A stretch of DNA of 10,869 nucleotides from an uncultured Bacilli bacterium (GTDB lineage: Bacteria; Bacillota_I; Bacilli_A; RF39; UBA660): assembly GCA_947600015.1 (NCBI GenBank), contig CANQFX010000038.1:1-10869 (forward strand), written 5' to 3'. Both the position numbers and the translations under genes were made by a program. The notes below the pieces were generated by a model. It was given only the letters and a program-made list of their open reading frames with translations. It did not search any database and had not been told where the DNA came from. Below, one piece after another: positions 1-7,057 of the stretch (position 1 is the stretch's first letter; each line of letters starts with the position of its first letter).

Positions 1-1193
1 CCTCCTTTTTTACCCCAATTAATCGTCAAATATTTTCCGTCTTTTGGATTATGCACAATCGCAACAATAGAATTTTTAAAGGTCTCATTCTCATGTGAAG
101 TGCCTGTTACTTCCTCTAATACTTGAATAATAGGAATATCAAATTTCTTCGCAAACTCATAATCTCTTGTATCATGCGCAGGAACTGCCATAATAGCCCC
201 CGTTCCATAACTTGCCAAAACATAATCTGAAATATAAATAGGAATTTTCTCTCCATTTACTGGGTTAATTGCATAAGCACCAGTAAATACTCCTGTTTTC
301 TCCTTATTTAATTCCGTTCTCTCCATTTCATTTTTATGAGAACATTCCTCAATATAATCTTTTACTTCTTGCATTTTATCTTTTGTTGTAATAGAAAGAA
401 CATATTCATGCTCTGGAGCCAAAACACAATAAGTAGCTCCAAATAAAGTATCACAACGAGTAGTAAATACCGTAAATTCCTTATCATGTCCATCAATTTG
501 AAATGTAACATGTGCCCCTACAGATTTTCCAATCCAATTAATTTGTCCTAATTTTACTCGCTCAGCAAAATTTGTATCCTGAAGTCCCGTAAGTAAATCC
601 TCAGAATAATCACTCATTCGTAACATCCATTGAGATTTTTCTTTTTGCACTACCTGACTTCCACAACGCTCACAAACTCCTCCAGCAGCATCCTCATTTG
701 ATAATACACTCTTACAAGTAGGACACCAATTCACAGGAACCGTATCTTTATAAGCCATTCCATGTTTATAAAATTGTAAAAACTGCCATTGTGTCCATTT
801 ATAATATTCTGGATCTGTAGTAGAAAACTCCCTTGTCCAATCAAACGAAAATCCAAGAGATTGCATCTGTGCCTTAAATGTTTGTATATTCTCTTTAACA
901 GCTTCTTTCGGATGAATATGATTTTTAATCGCATACTGTTCTGCAGGAGCACCAAAAGCATCCCAACCCATTGGATATAAAACATTATATCCTTGCATTC
1001 TTTTCATTCTTGCTAAAGCATCTTGCGCTGTATAACTACGAACGTGCCCAACATGTAATCCTGATCCAGATGGATAAGGAAATTCTACTAAAATATAATA
1101 TGGTTTTTTCTTATCCCCAGTTTTCGCAACAAAAGTATGGTTGCTTTCCCAATATGTTTGCCATTTCTTTTCTATTTCTTTAAAATTAATCAT
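1..1193 (-). CDS. leuS: Leucyl-tRNA synthetase, N-terminal 397 residues (3' end off window)
   Basis: Cytoplasmic class I aminoacyl-tRNA synthetase that charges tRNA-Leu. Translating the minus strand from ATG 1191-1193 gives an open frame to the window edge. It begins MINFKEIEKKWQTYW and shows the class I HIGH-type motif HVGH (residues 47-50) followed by PMGWDAFGAPAEQYA (74-88). A zinc-ribbon CPTC...CERC lies at 157-160 and 174-177, then INWIGKS (218-224). The CP1 editing region has the threonine-rich motif TTRCDTLFGATY (244-255) and GTGAIMAVPAHDTRDYEFA (330-348). Pro is more usual where Cys247 stands. After residue about 360 the usual AYTGDG-type continuation is absent; the sequence instead reads as the start of a Nudix-like fold (see findings). 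The gene overlaps the upstream membrane-protein gene by 8 bases, which suggests translational coupling, and both lie behind a leucine T-box. The KMSKS motif and the C-terminal half are outside the window. Identification is firm. Confidence 0.97.
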   Translation of the reverse strand, partial: MINFKEIEKKWQTYWESNHTFVAKTGDKKKPYYILVEFPYPSGSGLHVGHVRSYTAQDALARMKRMQGYNVLYPMGWDAFGAPAEQYAIKNHIHPKEAVKENIQTFKAQMQSLGFSFDWTREFSTTDPEYYKWTQWQFLQFYKHGMAYKDTVPVNWCPTCKSVLSNEDAAGGVCERCGSQVVQKEKSQWMLRMSDYSEDLLTGLQDTNFAERVKLGQINWIGKSVGAHVTFQIDGHDKEFTVFTTRCDTLFGATYCVLAPEHEYVLSITTKDKMQEVKDYIEECSHKNEMERTELNKEKTGVFTGAYAINPVNGEKIPIYISDYVLASYGTGAIMAVPAHDTRDYEFAKKFDIPIIQVLEEVTGTSHENETFKNSIVAIVHNPKDGKYLTINWGKKG

Positions 1194-1554
1194 GTTTTAT
1201 CTTTCCTTTCTTTTGATAAAATAATCCTACCAAGTGATAGCTTACTAAAATAACAGGTACTACAGTAATAACAACTATTAAAATTTCGAGGAAGAATGAA
1301 TCAAATAACATCATAATTGATACAATAACAGAAATATCGAAAGAAGAAACAAGCGCAACAATTTGTAGTAATTGATAATAATCCTCTTTCTTACTAATAT
1401 CAATATGATATCTAGATACTAAATATCGCACCTCAATGGGTTCTTTCTTATTCTTTTTTTTCCGATTCTCTTTCTTTGCACTTCTCACAACAAAAATTTG
1501 ATAAATAAGAAAAACCAGTACAAAGCTCATCAAAAATAATATTAACTCTTCCAT
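1186..1554 (-). CDS. Small membrane protein of unknown function, upstream of and overlapping leuS
   Basis: I do not recognise a named family. The 122-residue product has one hydrophobic segment at the N-terminus (about residues 3-24), then a very basic stretch with several Lys/Arg (about 25-41). A polar soluble stretch follows (about 42-62), then two further hydrophobic segments (about 63-84 and 87-111) and a basic tail KKGKIKHD. This suggests two or three membrane spans with the basic loop in the cytoplasm. The start ATG 1552-1554 is preceded by a near-perfect AAGGAGG, but with only 3 bases between the last G and the ATG, an unusually tight spacing. The 3' end reads CAT GAT TAA, and the leuS ATG lies inside it. 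It is the first gene after the leucine T-box, so its expression should rise when uncharged tRNA-Leu accumulates. Its role is unknown; sharing a leader with leuS need not mean a role in translation. Confidence 0.8.
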   Translation of the reverse strand: MEELILFLMSFVLVFLIYQIFVVRSAKKENRKKKNKKEPIEVRYLVSRYHIDISKKEDYYQLLQIVALVSSFDISVIVSIMMLFDSFFLEILIVVITVVPVILVSYHLVGLFYQKKGKIKHD

Positions 1555-1570
1555 ATTCCTCCTTACAAAT

Positions 1571-1601
1571 AAAAACTATTCACCCATAAGGACGAATAGT
1601 T
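1571..1601 (-). terminator. T-box conditional intrinsic terminator
   Basis: The minus-strand stem AACTATTCGTCC / GGGTGAATAGTT has 12 pairs, two of them G-U, and loop TTAT. It is followed by TTTATTT. Its 5' arm (1596-1601) is the same segment used by the antiterminator, so the two structures exclude each other. Confidence 0.88.
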
Positions 1602-1780
1602 CGCGGTACCACCTTATTTCATAGAAAACTATGCAACTTAATAGAGATAAAGGTCTTACCCTACATATGAAACAATCTAGTCAAGTTCACAATTTCCTCT
1701 TACTTATTTTCACCAACCATAAGTTCTCTTAAAAGATAAAAAATTGTTACTACTACTAGTCATATTTCTAAAAGATACTC
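1571..1780 (-). promoter_or_regulatory. T-box riboswitch, leucine-specific (specifier CUU), controlling membrane protein + leuS
   Basis: On the minus strand the conserved T-box AAGGTGGTACCGCG lies at 1602-1615. Its bulge TGGT (1608-1611) would pair with an ACCA tRNA end, fitting the A73 discriminator of tRNA-Leu. Stem I can be drawn: lower stem CTAGT/ACTAG, specifier loop AGTAGTA opposite GAACTTG, upper stem ACAATTT/AAATTGT. An AGAGA motif follows, then a distal hairpin ACTTAT/ATAAGT with loop GGTTGGTGAAA. The triplet CTT (1683-1685), preceded by GAA and followed by a purine, is the specifier, a Leu codon. The antiterminator stem ATAGTT (1627-1632)/AACTAT (1596-1601) competes with the terminator. 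By family knowledge, uncharged tRNA-Leu stabilises the antiterminator and allows transcription. Confidence 0.93.
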
Positions 1781-1782
1781 AT

Positions 1783-1811
1783 AGTATAGTAAATTTTTTT
1801 CAACTTTTCAA
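1783..1811 (-). promoter_or_regulatory. Promoter of the T-box / leuS unit
   Basis: On the minus strand -35 TTGAAA (1806-1811) and -10 TATACT (1783-1788) are separated by 17 bp. Transcription would start near 1776-1778, at the beginning of the T-box leader. The promoter sits only about 10 bases beyond the GH31 stop. I see no separate terminator for the GH31 gene, so read-through from it would also meet the T-box terminator. Confidence 0.75.
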
Positions 1812-1821
1812 GTACTTTTTA

Positions 1822-4242
1822 TTATACTTCACTAATATATTCCAACAGTTTCAAGAATAAAGACATGTAATCTTTTGATAATCCTTTCTTTTTTAACTTC
1901 CGAATCGCAATTCTCTTCTTATTAATTGGAAGAGTACCAAACATAATTGTAGCGATTTCTTCTTTTAAATAAGTATTAATCTTTAAATCCATTAAAATGC
2001 TATCTAAATCGTCATTAATTAAACGAACCGCATCAATTTCAATATCTTTTCCTTTACAATTAATTGTAAGTTGTCCAACCGTAGGACAATCTTTTACTTC
2101 AACTACAAAATCATTTCCATCAATATAACATTCTGCTGAAATTTTTTCTGCATTGAAATAAACATTAACATCATCTGCTTGCTTTGTATTTCGAAATACC
2201 ATTTTATAATTTCTTTTATCAGGTACAATCCCACTTTTTCCATCAATAGAACGAATAATCACTGTATAGTTATTCCGAAGGTAATTATAATCAATAGATG
2301 TTTTTAAATAATATCCTTCTTTATATAAGGAACTAACTCCATCATCTTCATATAAAGTATATGTATTACTAACCCCTGGAAAAATTTGAATTTCTAAATC
2401 TGTAGGAAGTGCTGTATTATTATAATCGCTACGATTAGAAAGGGGAATAATCGAACCTGCATGTGCAAATACTGGATAATCTTCTTCTTTAAAGAAAGAA
2501 ACATACTTTTTATTTCCTGGAAATTTCTTTCCTGTCATAAAGTCATACCAAATTCCATCTGGAATAAAGAAACGATGAATGGTACGGTTCATAATATCAT
2601 CTTTTCGATCTAGAATAGGACATACTAATAATTGTGATCCAAAGTAATATTGATTACAATATAAAAGATCATCATATACCCATAAATAATTATAATAAAA
2701 GGGCTGGATTAATGGAATTCCTGACTTTGTATAATTATAGGCTTCTGTATATAAATATGGAATCAAACGATGACGAAGTCGTAAATAATCTGCCGCAATA
2801 TTCAATGTTTTCGCTTCCCATAACCATGGTTCTTTTTTATAATATGGCCCTCTTGCCCCATGAAAACGCAAAATTGGAGAGAATGTTCCTAACTGCAAAT
2901 AACGAATATAAAGTTCTCCTTCTTCAATTCCACCATGATTTCCACCAACATCATGACTCCACCAACTAACACCGATATTAGAAGCATTTAAATACTGCAT
3001 TGGTAATTTTTTTAACGATTCCCAACTAATCTCACTAGAACCACCATATAATACAGGATAACGATGTGGAGCATAAATACCACCTCTAGATAATAACATA
3101 CCTCGTTGATTCGTGTTTCTTGCAGAATCTAAAAATAAATAGTGATTCAAAGCCCAAAATTGTGGGAGATTTTTCGAAGGAATGGAGTCATTCCAAAAAA
3201 AATCCACACCTAAGGCCTCAAGAGGATGGAGAAACACTTTAAATAATACATCTAAAAGTTTTGGATTAAGCGGATCAAACAAAATCATCTTAGAATCATT
3301 CATACCCAAATATTCACTTGCTTGTTTATAATTTGCTTCGTGAGGATAAATTCCTGCCATAGGGTTAATGCAAAGTCCTACGCGAATTCCTCTTTGATGA
3401 AAACGTTCAATCATCTTCTTAGGATCAGAAAATAAATTTTGATTAAATGTATAACCCACCTTTAATCCTTTGTTATCTCCCACATCACGATAATGCCAAT
3501 CATGATCAAATAACATAATAGAAATTGGAATTTTTTTTCGTTCAAAATTACGAAGCAACTGCAACGTCGTCTTATCATCATAAGTAATATTTCTACTCCA
3601 CCAATTTCCTAAAGCATACCTAGGAATCAAAGCAGGAGCACCTGTCATTTTAAAATAATCAAACAAAACTTGTTTAAAATCTCGATCATACATAAAAACA
3701 TAAATGTCTGTATGATCTTTAATCGGAGGAGAAAGCGTTCCATCAGGCATAATCAATTGATTAAAACTATCATCAATCGAAGCAAACCCATCCAAAGAAT
3801 AAAGTCCTCTTTGTAATTCTTTCGGAATAGGAACATCCACTCCTATCATATTTCCATTCATATTACGTACTTCAGGATGTCCATAGTACCAACTTTTTTG
3901 ACGATCCCGTTCTCTACTATTTAAAGTAATTTTTAAATTCTTCATAGGATCTACTTTATTTCCTATAAAAGGCTGTCCTTTTGCATAAAGAAGAACAAAA
4001 TATTTCGTTGTAATCTGTAATAAATTAGCGTCTTGTTGAACAGAAAAATTAGGAAGACCTAAATTCCTCTTTCTTACCAATTGAGTTGGCAAATCAACAA
4101 AACTACCACTAGGAGAATACTCAAGCCGTACTATCCGTTCTGTAATCACAGAAATTCGGTAATTGCTACCTTGAATAACTGCTTTATTATCACTTTTTGC
4201 TTTTGTAGCATCAAATTCAAATTGTTTCCCTAGTGGATACAT
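1822..4242 (-). CDS. Glycoside hydrolase family 31 protein (alpha-glucosidase/xylosidase-like)
   Basis: GH31 enzymes hydrolyse or transfer terminal alpha-linked glucose, xylose or related residues. This 806-residue protein has the usual N-terminal beta-sandwich (about 20-205), followed by the (beta/alpha)8 barrel (about 206-540). Barrel landmarks are PRYALGNWWSRN (207-218), MLFDHDWHY (243-251), GVDFFWND (345-352), SWWSHDVGG (426-434), and RFHGARG followed by EPW. Beta domains follow the barrel (about 540-730), and a Lys-rich helical tail ends the protein. Asp352 fits the nucleophile. The expected acid/base Asp in the GD motif before SWESL is replaced: the segment reads YGGSSEISWESL with Ser402-Ser403-Glu404. 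No signal peptide is seen, so it should be cytoplasmic and act on imported oligosaccharides. The start is supported by AGAAGGTG five bases before the ATG. The substrate cannot be read from sequence. Confidence 0.93.
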   Translation of the reverse strand: MYPLGKQFEFDATKAKSDNKAVIQGSNYRISVITERIVRLEYSPSGSFVDLPTQLVRKRNLGLPNFSVQQDANLLQITTKYFVLLYAKGQPFIGNKVDPMKNLKITLNSRERDRQKSWYYGHPEVRNMNGNMIGVDVPIPKELQRGLYSLDGFASIDDSFNQLIMPDGTLSPPIKDHTDIYVFMYDRDFKQVLFDYFKMTGAPALIPRYALGNWWSRNITYDDKTTLQLLRNFERKKIPISIMLFDHDWHYRDVGDNKGLKVGYTFNQNLFSDPKKMIERFHQRGIRVGLCINPMAGIYPHEANYKQASEYLGMNDSKMILFDPLNPKLLDVLFKVFLHPLEALGVDFFWNDSIPSKNLPQFWALNHYLFLDSARNTNQRGMLLSRGGIYAPHRYPVLYGGSSEISWESLKKLPMQYLNASNIGVSWWSHDVGGNHGGIEEGELYIRYLQLGTFSPILRFHGARGPYYKKEPWLWEAKTLNIAADYLRLRHRLIPYLYTEAYNYTKSGIPLIQPFYYNYLWVYDDLLYCNQYYFGSQLLVCPILDRKDDIMNRTIHRFFIPDGIWYDFMTGKKFPGNKKYVSFFKEEDYPVFAHAGSIIPLSNRSDYNNTALPTDLEIQIFPGVSNTYTLYEDDGVSSLYKEGYYLKTSIDYNYLRNNYTVIIRSIDGKSGIVPDKRNYKMVFRNTKQADDVNVYFNAEKISAECYIDGNDFVVEVKDCPTVGQLTINCKGKDIEIDAVRLINDDLDSILMDLKINTYLKEEIATIMFGTLPINKKRIAIRKLKKKGLSKDYMSLFLKLLEYISEV

Positions 4243-4270
4243 AGCAACACCTTCTTATTATTCTAATACC

Positions 4271-4299
4271 ATAATATCACAAATAAGAAGACTTTCCAA
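4271..4299 (-). promoter_or_regulatory. Promoter of the GH31 gene
   Basis: On the minus strand -35 TTGGAA (4294-4299) and -10 TATTAT (4271-4276) are separated by 17 bp. The TG of TGA directly before the -10 makes it an extended -10. It lies in the 74-bp gap after the carboxypeptidase gene, so the GH31 gene can be transcribed on its own. No operator-like palindrome or cre-like site was evident. Confidence 0.68.
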
Positions 4300-4316
4300 G
4301 AAAATATCAAAACTTT

Positions 4317-5444
4317 TCATGAATCTAAAAATTCTGCAAAATATTCCTCTAACGTAATTTGATGTTCTTGAATATATTTTGCAATCTTTTTTCCTACATA
4401 GCGATAATGCCATGGTTCGCTACGAAAACCGGTGATTTCTTCCTGACTCTTCGTAAAGCGATGAATAAATCCATAGCGATAAGCATTTTTTAACATCCAA
4501 TCATATTCTTTTGATTCAGCAAAAACATTTTTCTCTGTACTTCCAATATCAAAAGCAAGTCCAGTTTGATGCTCCGAATAACCAGGCAAAGCAACATATT
4601 TTTCTACATAAGAATCTCCATATAAAGAACGATACGTATCCACAATTTCTTCCTGATCTTGATAACTTCGATAACTAGAATTAATCACAAGACCATATCC
4701 TTCTTTCTTTGCATCTTGGTACATTTGAATAAAAGCATTGATAGCAACTTTACTTGCCTTCATTCCTTTTTCACTAGCATAAGGAAGTTTAATTTCTATT
4801 AAATCATCTGGTTTAAAACTCTCATCTAACATCCAATGCTTATTTACTAACATAGAAGGAGAAAATTCTTTTACTATAGTAGCGTTTTTATAGTCTTCCT
4901 CATCCATTCCTAAATTTACATAAAGAACAACGGTTTCCTCGTCTTCTCCTGTTTCATCAGCATAATGAACATATCGATCATAATATTTTAATTTTGCATA
5001 TGAAATACTATAAAATTCTTCCACATACTTTACCTTTTCTCGCTTAGAAAAAGCAATAACATCTTCATCACTTCCATGCTTTAAAATCATTGAAATATTT
5101 TGATTACTATAACCTTTTGAAATCAATCGATTAATATTAGAAATTAAATGTTTATGATTTTGATATACAATTTTAGAGTAATGATCCAAATTTTCTTCTT
5201 TATAATCTACACTCTCAAAAGCAGCATTCAATGTTTTATTCTCACCAACAGATAAAATATAATCTTTTTTAAATTGAAACAAGATATTTCTACTTGCCTT
5301 CTCACTATATCCTAAATGTTCTAATTTACCAATTTGATACCGATAAAAAATAAAAAGTGCCACCAAAGAACCTAAAATAACTAACATAATCCTAAAAATT
5401 TTATTAAAAGGTTCTTTTAAATGAAGTTTTTTAACTTTTTTCAA
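4317..5444 (-). CDS. Membrane-anchored D-alanyl-D-alanine carboxypeptidase, VanY/M15B family
   Basis: Zinc peptidase that trims the terminal D-Ala from peptidoglycan stem peptides outside the membrane. The 375-residue product starts with a Lys-rich cytoplasmic end and one signal-anchor helix (about 16-36). A helical/repeat-like linker region follows (about 40-190; LGYSEKAS and KGYSNQNIS resemble each other). The VanY domain (about 200-365) is complete: SSYRSYQDQ with Arg259, PGYSEHQTGLAFDIG with zinc ligands His292 and Asp299, and EPWHYRYVG with catalytic Glu343 and ligand His346. The start is TTG (5442-5444). An in-frame TGA lies three codons upstream, and AGGGTGA is six bases before the TTG, so no ATG alternative fits. 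Vancomycin-resistance partners (VanH/A/X/S/R) are absent, so this is an ordinary cell-wall gene rather than a resistance cluster. Confidence 0.93.
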   Translation of the reverse strand: MKKVKKLHLKEPFNKIFRIMLVILGSLVALFIFYRYQIGKLEHLGYSEKASRNILFQFKKDYILSVGENKTLNAAFESVDYKEENLDHYSKIVYQNHKHLISNINRLISKGYSNQNISMILKHGSDEDVIAFSKREKVKYVEEFYSISYAKLKYYDRYVHYADETGEDEETVVLYVNLGMDEEDYKNATIVKEFSPSMLVNKHWMLDESFKPDDLIEIKLPYASEKGMKASKVAINAFIQMYQDAKKEGYGLVINSSYRSYQDQEEIVDTYRSLYGDSYVEKYVALPGYSEHQTGLAFDIGSTEKNVFAESKEYDWMLKNAYRYGFIHRFTKSQEEITGFRSEPWHYRYVGKKIAKYIQEHQITLEEYFAEFLDS

Positions 5445-5463
5445 AAGACATCACCCTAATATA

Positions 5464-5472
5464 AGTATATCA
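5464..5472 (-). promoter_or_regulatory. Extended -10 promoter of the VanY-type gene
   Basis: The minus strand reads TGA-TATACT (-10 at 5464-5469), with the same ATTTGTGATAT context as the GH31 promoter. The -35 region (around TGCCAA) is poor. An extended -10 can compensate for this, but the call is weaker than the others. Confidence 0.5.
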
Positions 5473-5538
5473 CAAATTATAAATTTCTTGGCACCATATT
5501 TAAAACCAATATTAAAACATTTAAGATTCATTATCTTC

Positions 5539-6858
5539 TCATTCTATAATATAAGGACGATTCCCTGTTCCATCTCCATCATTATAATTGATTCCTACCT
5601 TCAATGAAACGACTGGACGAACACCATAGGCACCGTTCACGAAACTATAGTCCAAGTCACCAGTCGAATGGACGTAAAACCCGTTAGCTATACTGTCGAC
5701 ATCACTTGGCGATCCAAGCCAATAATTCTTCCCCGTATATAGATAATAACTACTACTACTGGAATTACCCGTTCCTCCTGCTAACATTGCTTCATCTACT
5801 GTCAGTAATCCCGTCTTATATTGTAATCTTCCATTTCCTACGGTAAACTTATCTACTTCTCTTGGACATTCTAAACTTGGTGTGCCATTTTCTAATCTGT
5901 TATATCCTTCAAAAGATAATGTACTTGTAAGACTTCCTACCGAATCATATCCTCCTTTAGAATATATACTTCGATCATAACACCATTCTGTATCTTCTAG
6001 CCTGTCACTATAACTTGTCATATGCCCTTTATACCAAGTATTTTCTATATAATCTTTGATTGTCGAATTTGTTTCACTTTTATCTAACATATTGATTAGT
6101 ACATTCTCAATTTTCTCTCCGTTCCTTAATTCAATATAATATCCTGTTCCATTTCCAGACAAATAGGAGTAATATCTCACAACACTACAGATTGGACTAT
6201 TAGCGCAAAAAAAATGACACTCATTATCTAAACCAGAACATTGCTCACTTAATTCATACTTTCCTCCACTATAATTCACATTATATCCGTATAACGGACT
6301 ATCTATATTTGTTTCAGAATTTATAGGATATACGGTTCCATATTTGTATCCTACATAAGCAGGAGAATTATATGAAGAATTAAAAGACATTGTGTATAAT
6401 AGCGAAGCTTCTCCTGTATTATTACAAGTATTACTACTAGATGGTGTGCCATTAAAGATTAGTTTTATTCCTCCGGTTTCGGTTGTTCTTACAATCTTCC
6501 AACAGTACTTGGCAAATATCACATTGTTATTATCTACTGCTCCTCGATAATAATAAATGGGATATTGTTGATTCTCTGTTCCTTTTCTTTCATATACTCC
6601 TTTGCCATTCGTATTAGAAGAAATTACTTTAAAATTAATTCCTGTACTACTTGATACAAAATTACTCTTTATATTGTCCATGACCGCATTCTTTTTTATT
6701 TCATCATACAACGGTAATTTTGCTTTTTCAATCACCACATCTCCTGTAATTTTAACACTAGCATTTAACGCACTATAGGCAATACTACTAGATAAGATAC
6801 ATATGGTAATAATGACATAGATCCATAGATTAAAATGACTCTTCTTTTCTTTTTTCAT
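5539..6858 (-). CDS. Secreted or membrane-anchored surface protein, DUF6273-like C-terminus
   Basis: Exported protein of unknown function, 439 residues. It has a Lys-rich n-region and a hydrophobic segment at about 11-28. A possible signal-peptidase site AYS|A lies at 27-30; otherwise it is a signal anchor. LNASVKITGDVVIEK follows. The middle (about 50-300) is rich in Asn, Ser, Thr, Tyr and Gly and includes IFAKYCWKIVRT and KLIFNGTPSS. Eight Cys lie outside the hydrophobic segment, so disulfides are possible. The C-terminal part has LTVDEAMLAGG, NYWLGSPSDVDS, and YGVRPVVSLK near the end, a pattern I associate with DUF6273-type domains of gut Firmicutes proteins. No LPXTG motif or C-terminal anchor is present. 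GGAGGAG five bases before the ATG supports the start. Its promoter carries a 12-G tract in the spacer, so expression is probably phase variable. Export and surface exposure are inferred. Confidence 0.82.
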   Translation of the reverse strand: MKKEKKSHFNLWIYVIITICILSSSIAYSALNASVKITGDVVIEKAKLPLYDEIKKNAVMDNIKSNFVSSSTGINFKVISSNTNGKGVYERKGTENQQYPIYYYRGAVDNNNVIFAKYCWKIVRTTETGGIKLIFNGTPSSSNTCNNTGEASLLYTMSFNSSYNSPAYVGYKYGTVYPINSETNIDSPLYGYNVNYSGGKYELSEQCSGLDNECHFFCANSPICSVVRYYSYLSGNGTGYYIELRNGEKIENVLINMLDKSETNSTIKDYIENTWYKGHMTSYSDRLEDTEWCYDRSIYSKGGYDSVGSLTSTLSFEGYNRLENGTPSLECPREVDKFTVGNGRLQYKTGLLTVDEAMLAGGTGNSSSSSYYLYTGKNYWLGSPSDVDSIANGFYVHSTGDLDYSFVNGAYGVRPVVSLKVGINYNDGDGTGNRPYIIE

Positions 6859-6892
6859 TTTTTCTCCTCCGCTTTTATTTTCTTCTATTCAA

Positions 6893-6924
6893 ATTATACC
6901 CCCCCCCCCCTACAATTTTGTCAA
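6893..6924 (-). promoter_or_regulatory. Promoter with a homopolymeric G spacer (probable phase-variable switch)
   Basis: On the minus strand a perfect -35 TTGACA (6919-6924) and a perfect -10 TATAAT (6893-6898) flank a 20-bp spacer made of AAATTGTA plus 12 G. The optimum for sigma-A-type promoters is about 17 bp. The counted length should therefore be weak or off, while 9-10 G would give 17-18 bp. The start codon of the surface-protein gene is about 34 bp downstream of the -10. Confidence 0.82.
6899..6910. repeat. Homopolymer of 12 C (plus) / 12 G (minus)
   Basis: An uninterrupted 12-base C run on the plus strand in an otherwise AT-rich intergenic region. No comparable G/C run occurs elsewhere in the window. 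Its placement exactly between -35 and -10 boxes implies selection for slippage. The exact length in the assembly may be a population average. Confidence 0.95.
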
Positions 6925-6926
6925 AT

Positions 6927-6948
6927 AAAAAAGGAGAAATTCTCCTTT
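6927..6948 (-). terminator. Intrinsic terminator just upstream of the surface-protein promoter
   Basis: A perfect inverted repeat AAAGGAGAA / TTCTCCTTT (6930-6948, one central base) forms a stem of at least 7 bp. On the minus strand it is followed by an uninterrupted run of six T, so it works in that direction. On the plus strand only three T follow. The neighbour on that side is divergent, so the terminator either insulates the switchable promoter from antisense read-through or is left over from a lost element. Confidence 0.6.
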
Positions 6949-7002
6949 GGTATAGTTTGCACTGGTAAACTTAAAGTAGACAATACATGAATTAAAAAAT
7001 TA

Positions 7003-7031
7003 TTGAGAAAAATCACATATTATGATATAAT
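7003..7031 (+). promoter_or_regulatory. Promoter of the kinase-like gene
   Basis: -35 TTGAGA (7003-7008), a 17-bp spacer and -10 TATAAT (7026-7031) with a TGA extension directly before the -10. It is divergent from the G-tract promoter, with about 80 bp between the two -35 boxes. Confidence 0.78.
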
Positions 7032-7057
7032 ATGAGACATTAAAAAGGGGGCAGTTT

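Noticed and set aside
731..1183. Open frames on both strands inside the leuS region
   Set aside because: They overlap the conserved LeuRS catalytic core, which is open and recognisable throughout, so they are chance frames in AT-rich DNA.
2634..2969. 111-codon open frame on the plus strand inside the GH31 gene
   Set aside because: It is antisense to conserved GH31 barrel sequence, has no convincing ribosome binding site, and its product resembles nothing I know.
4317..5444. Vancomycin-resistance cluster
   Set aside because: Only a VanY-like peptidase is present. No VanH, VanA/B ligase, VanX or two-component genes are nearby, and the protein fits ordinary cell-wall remodelling.
4317..5541. 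Possible Mycoplasma-type genetic code (TGA as Trp), given the AT-rich, mollicute-like style
   Set aside because: TGA ends the VanY-type gene just after its conserved domain and also ends the surface-protein gene; Trp is TGG wherever checked, so the standard bacterial code fits.
5749..5760. Trinucleotide repeat (AGT)4 coding for a Ser run in the surface protein, as a second slippage site
   Set aside because: Only four units and in frame, so slippage would change Ser number without switching the gene; far weaker than the 12-G tract.
6951..7057. Minus-strand small RNA ending at the 6927-6948 terminator
   Set aside because: I found no -35/-10 pair with acceptable spacing on the minus strand in 6950-7057, so a start for such an RNA is not supported.
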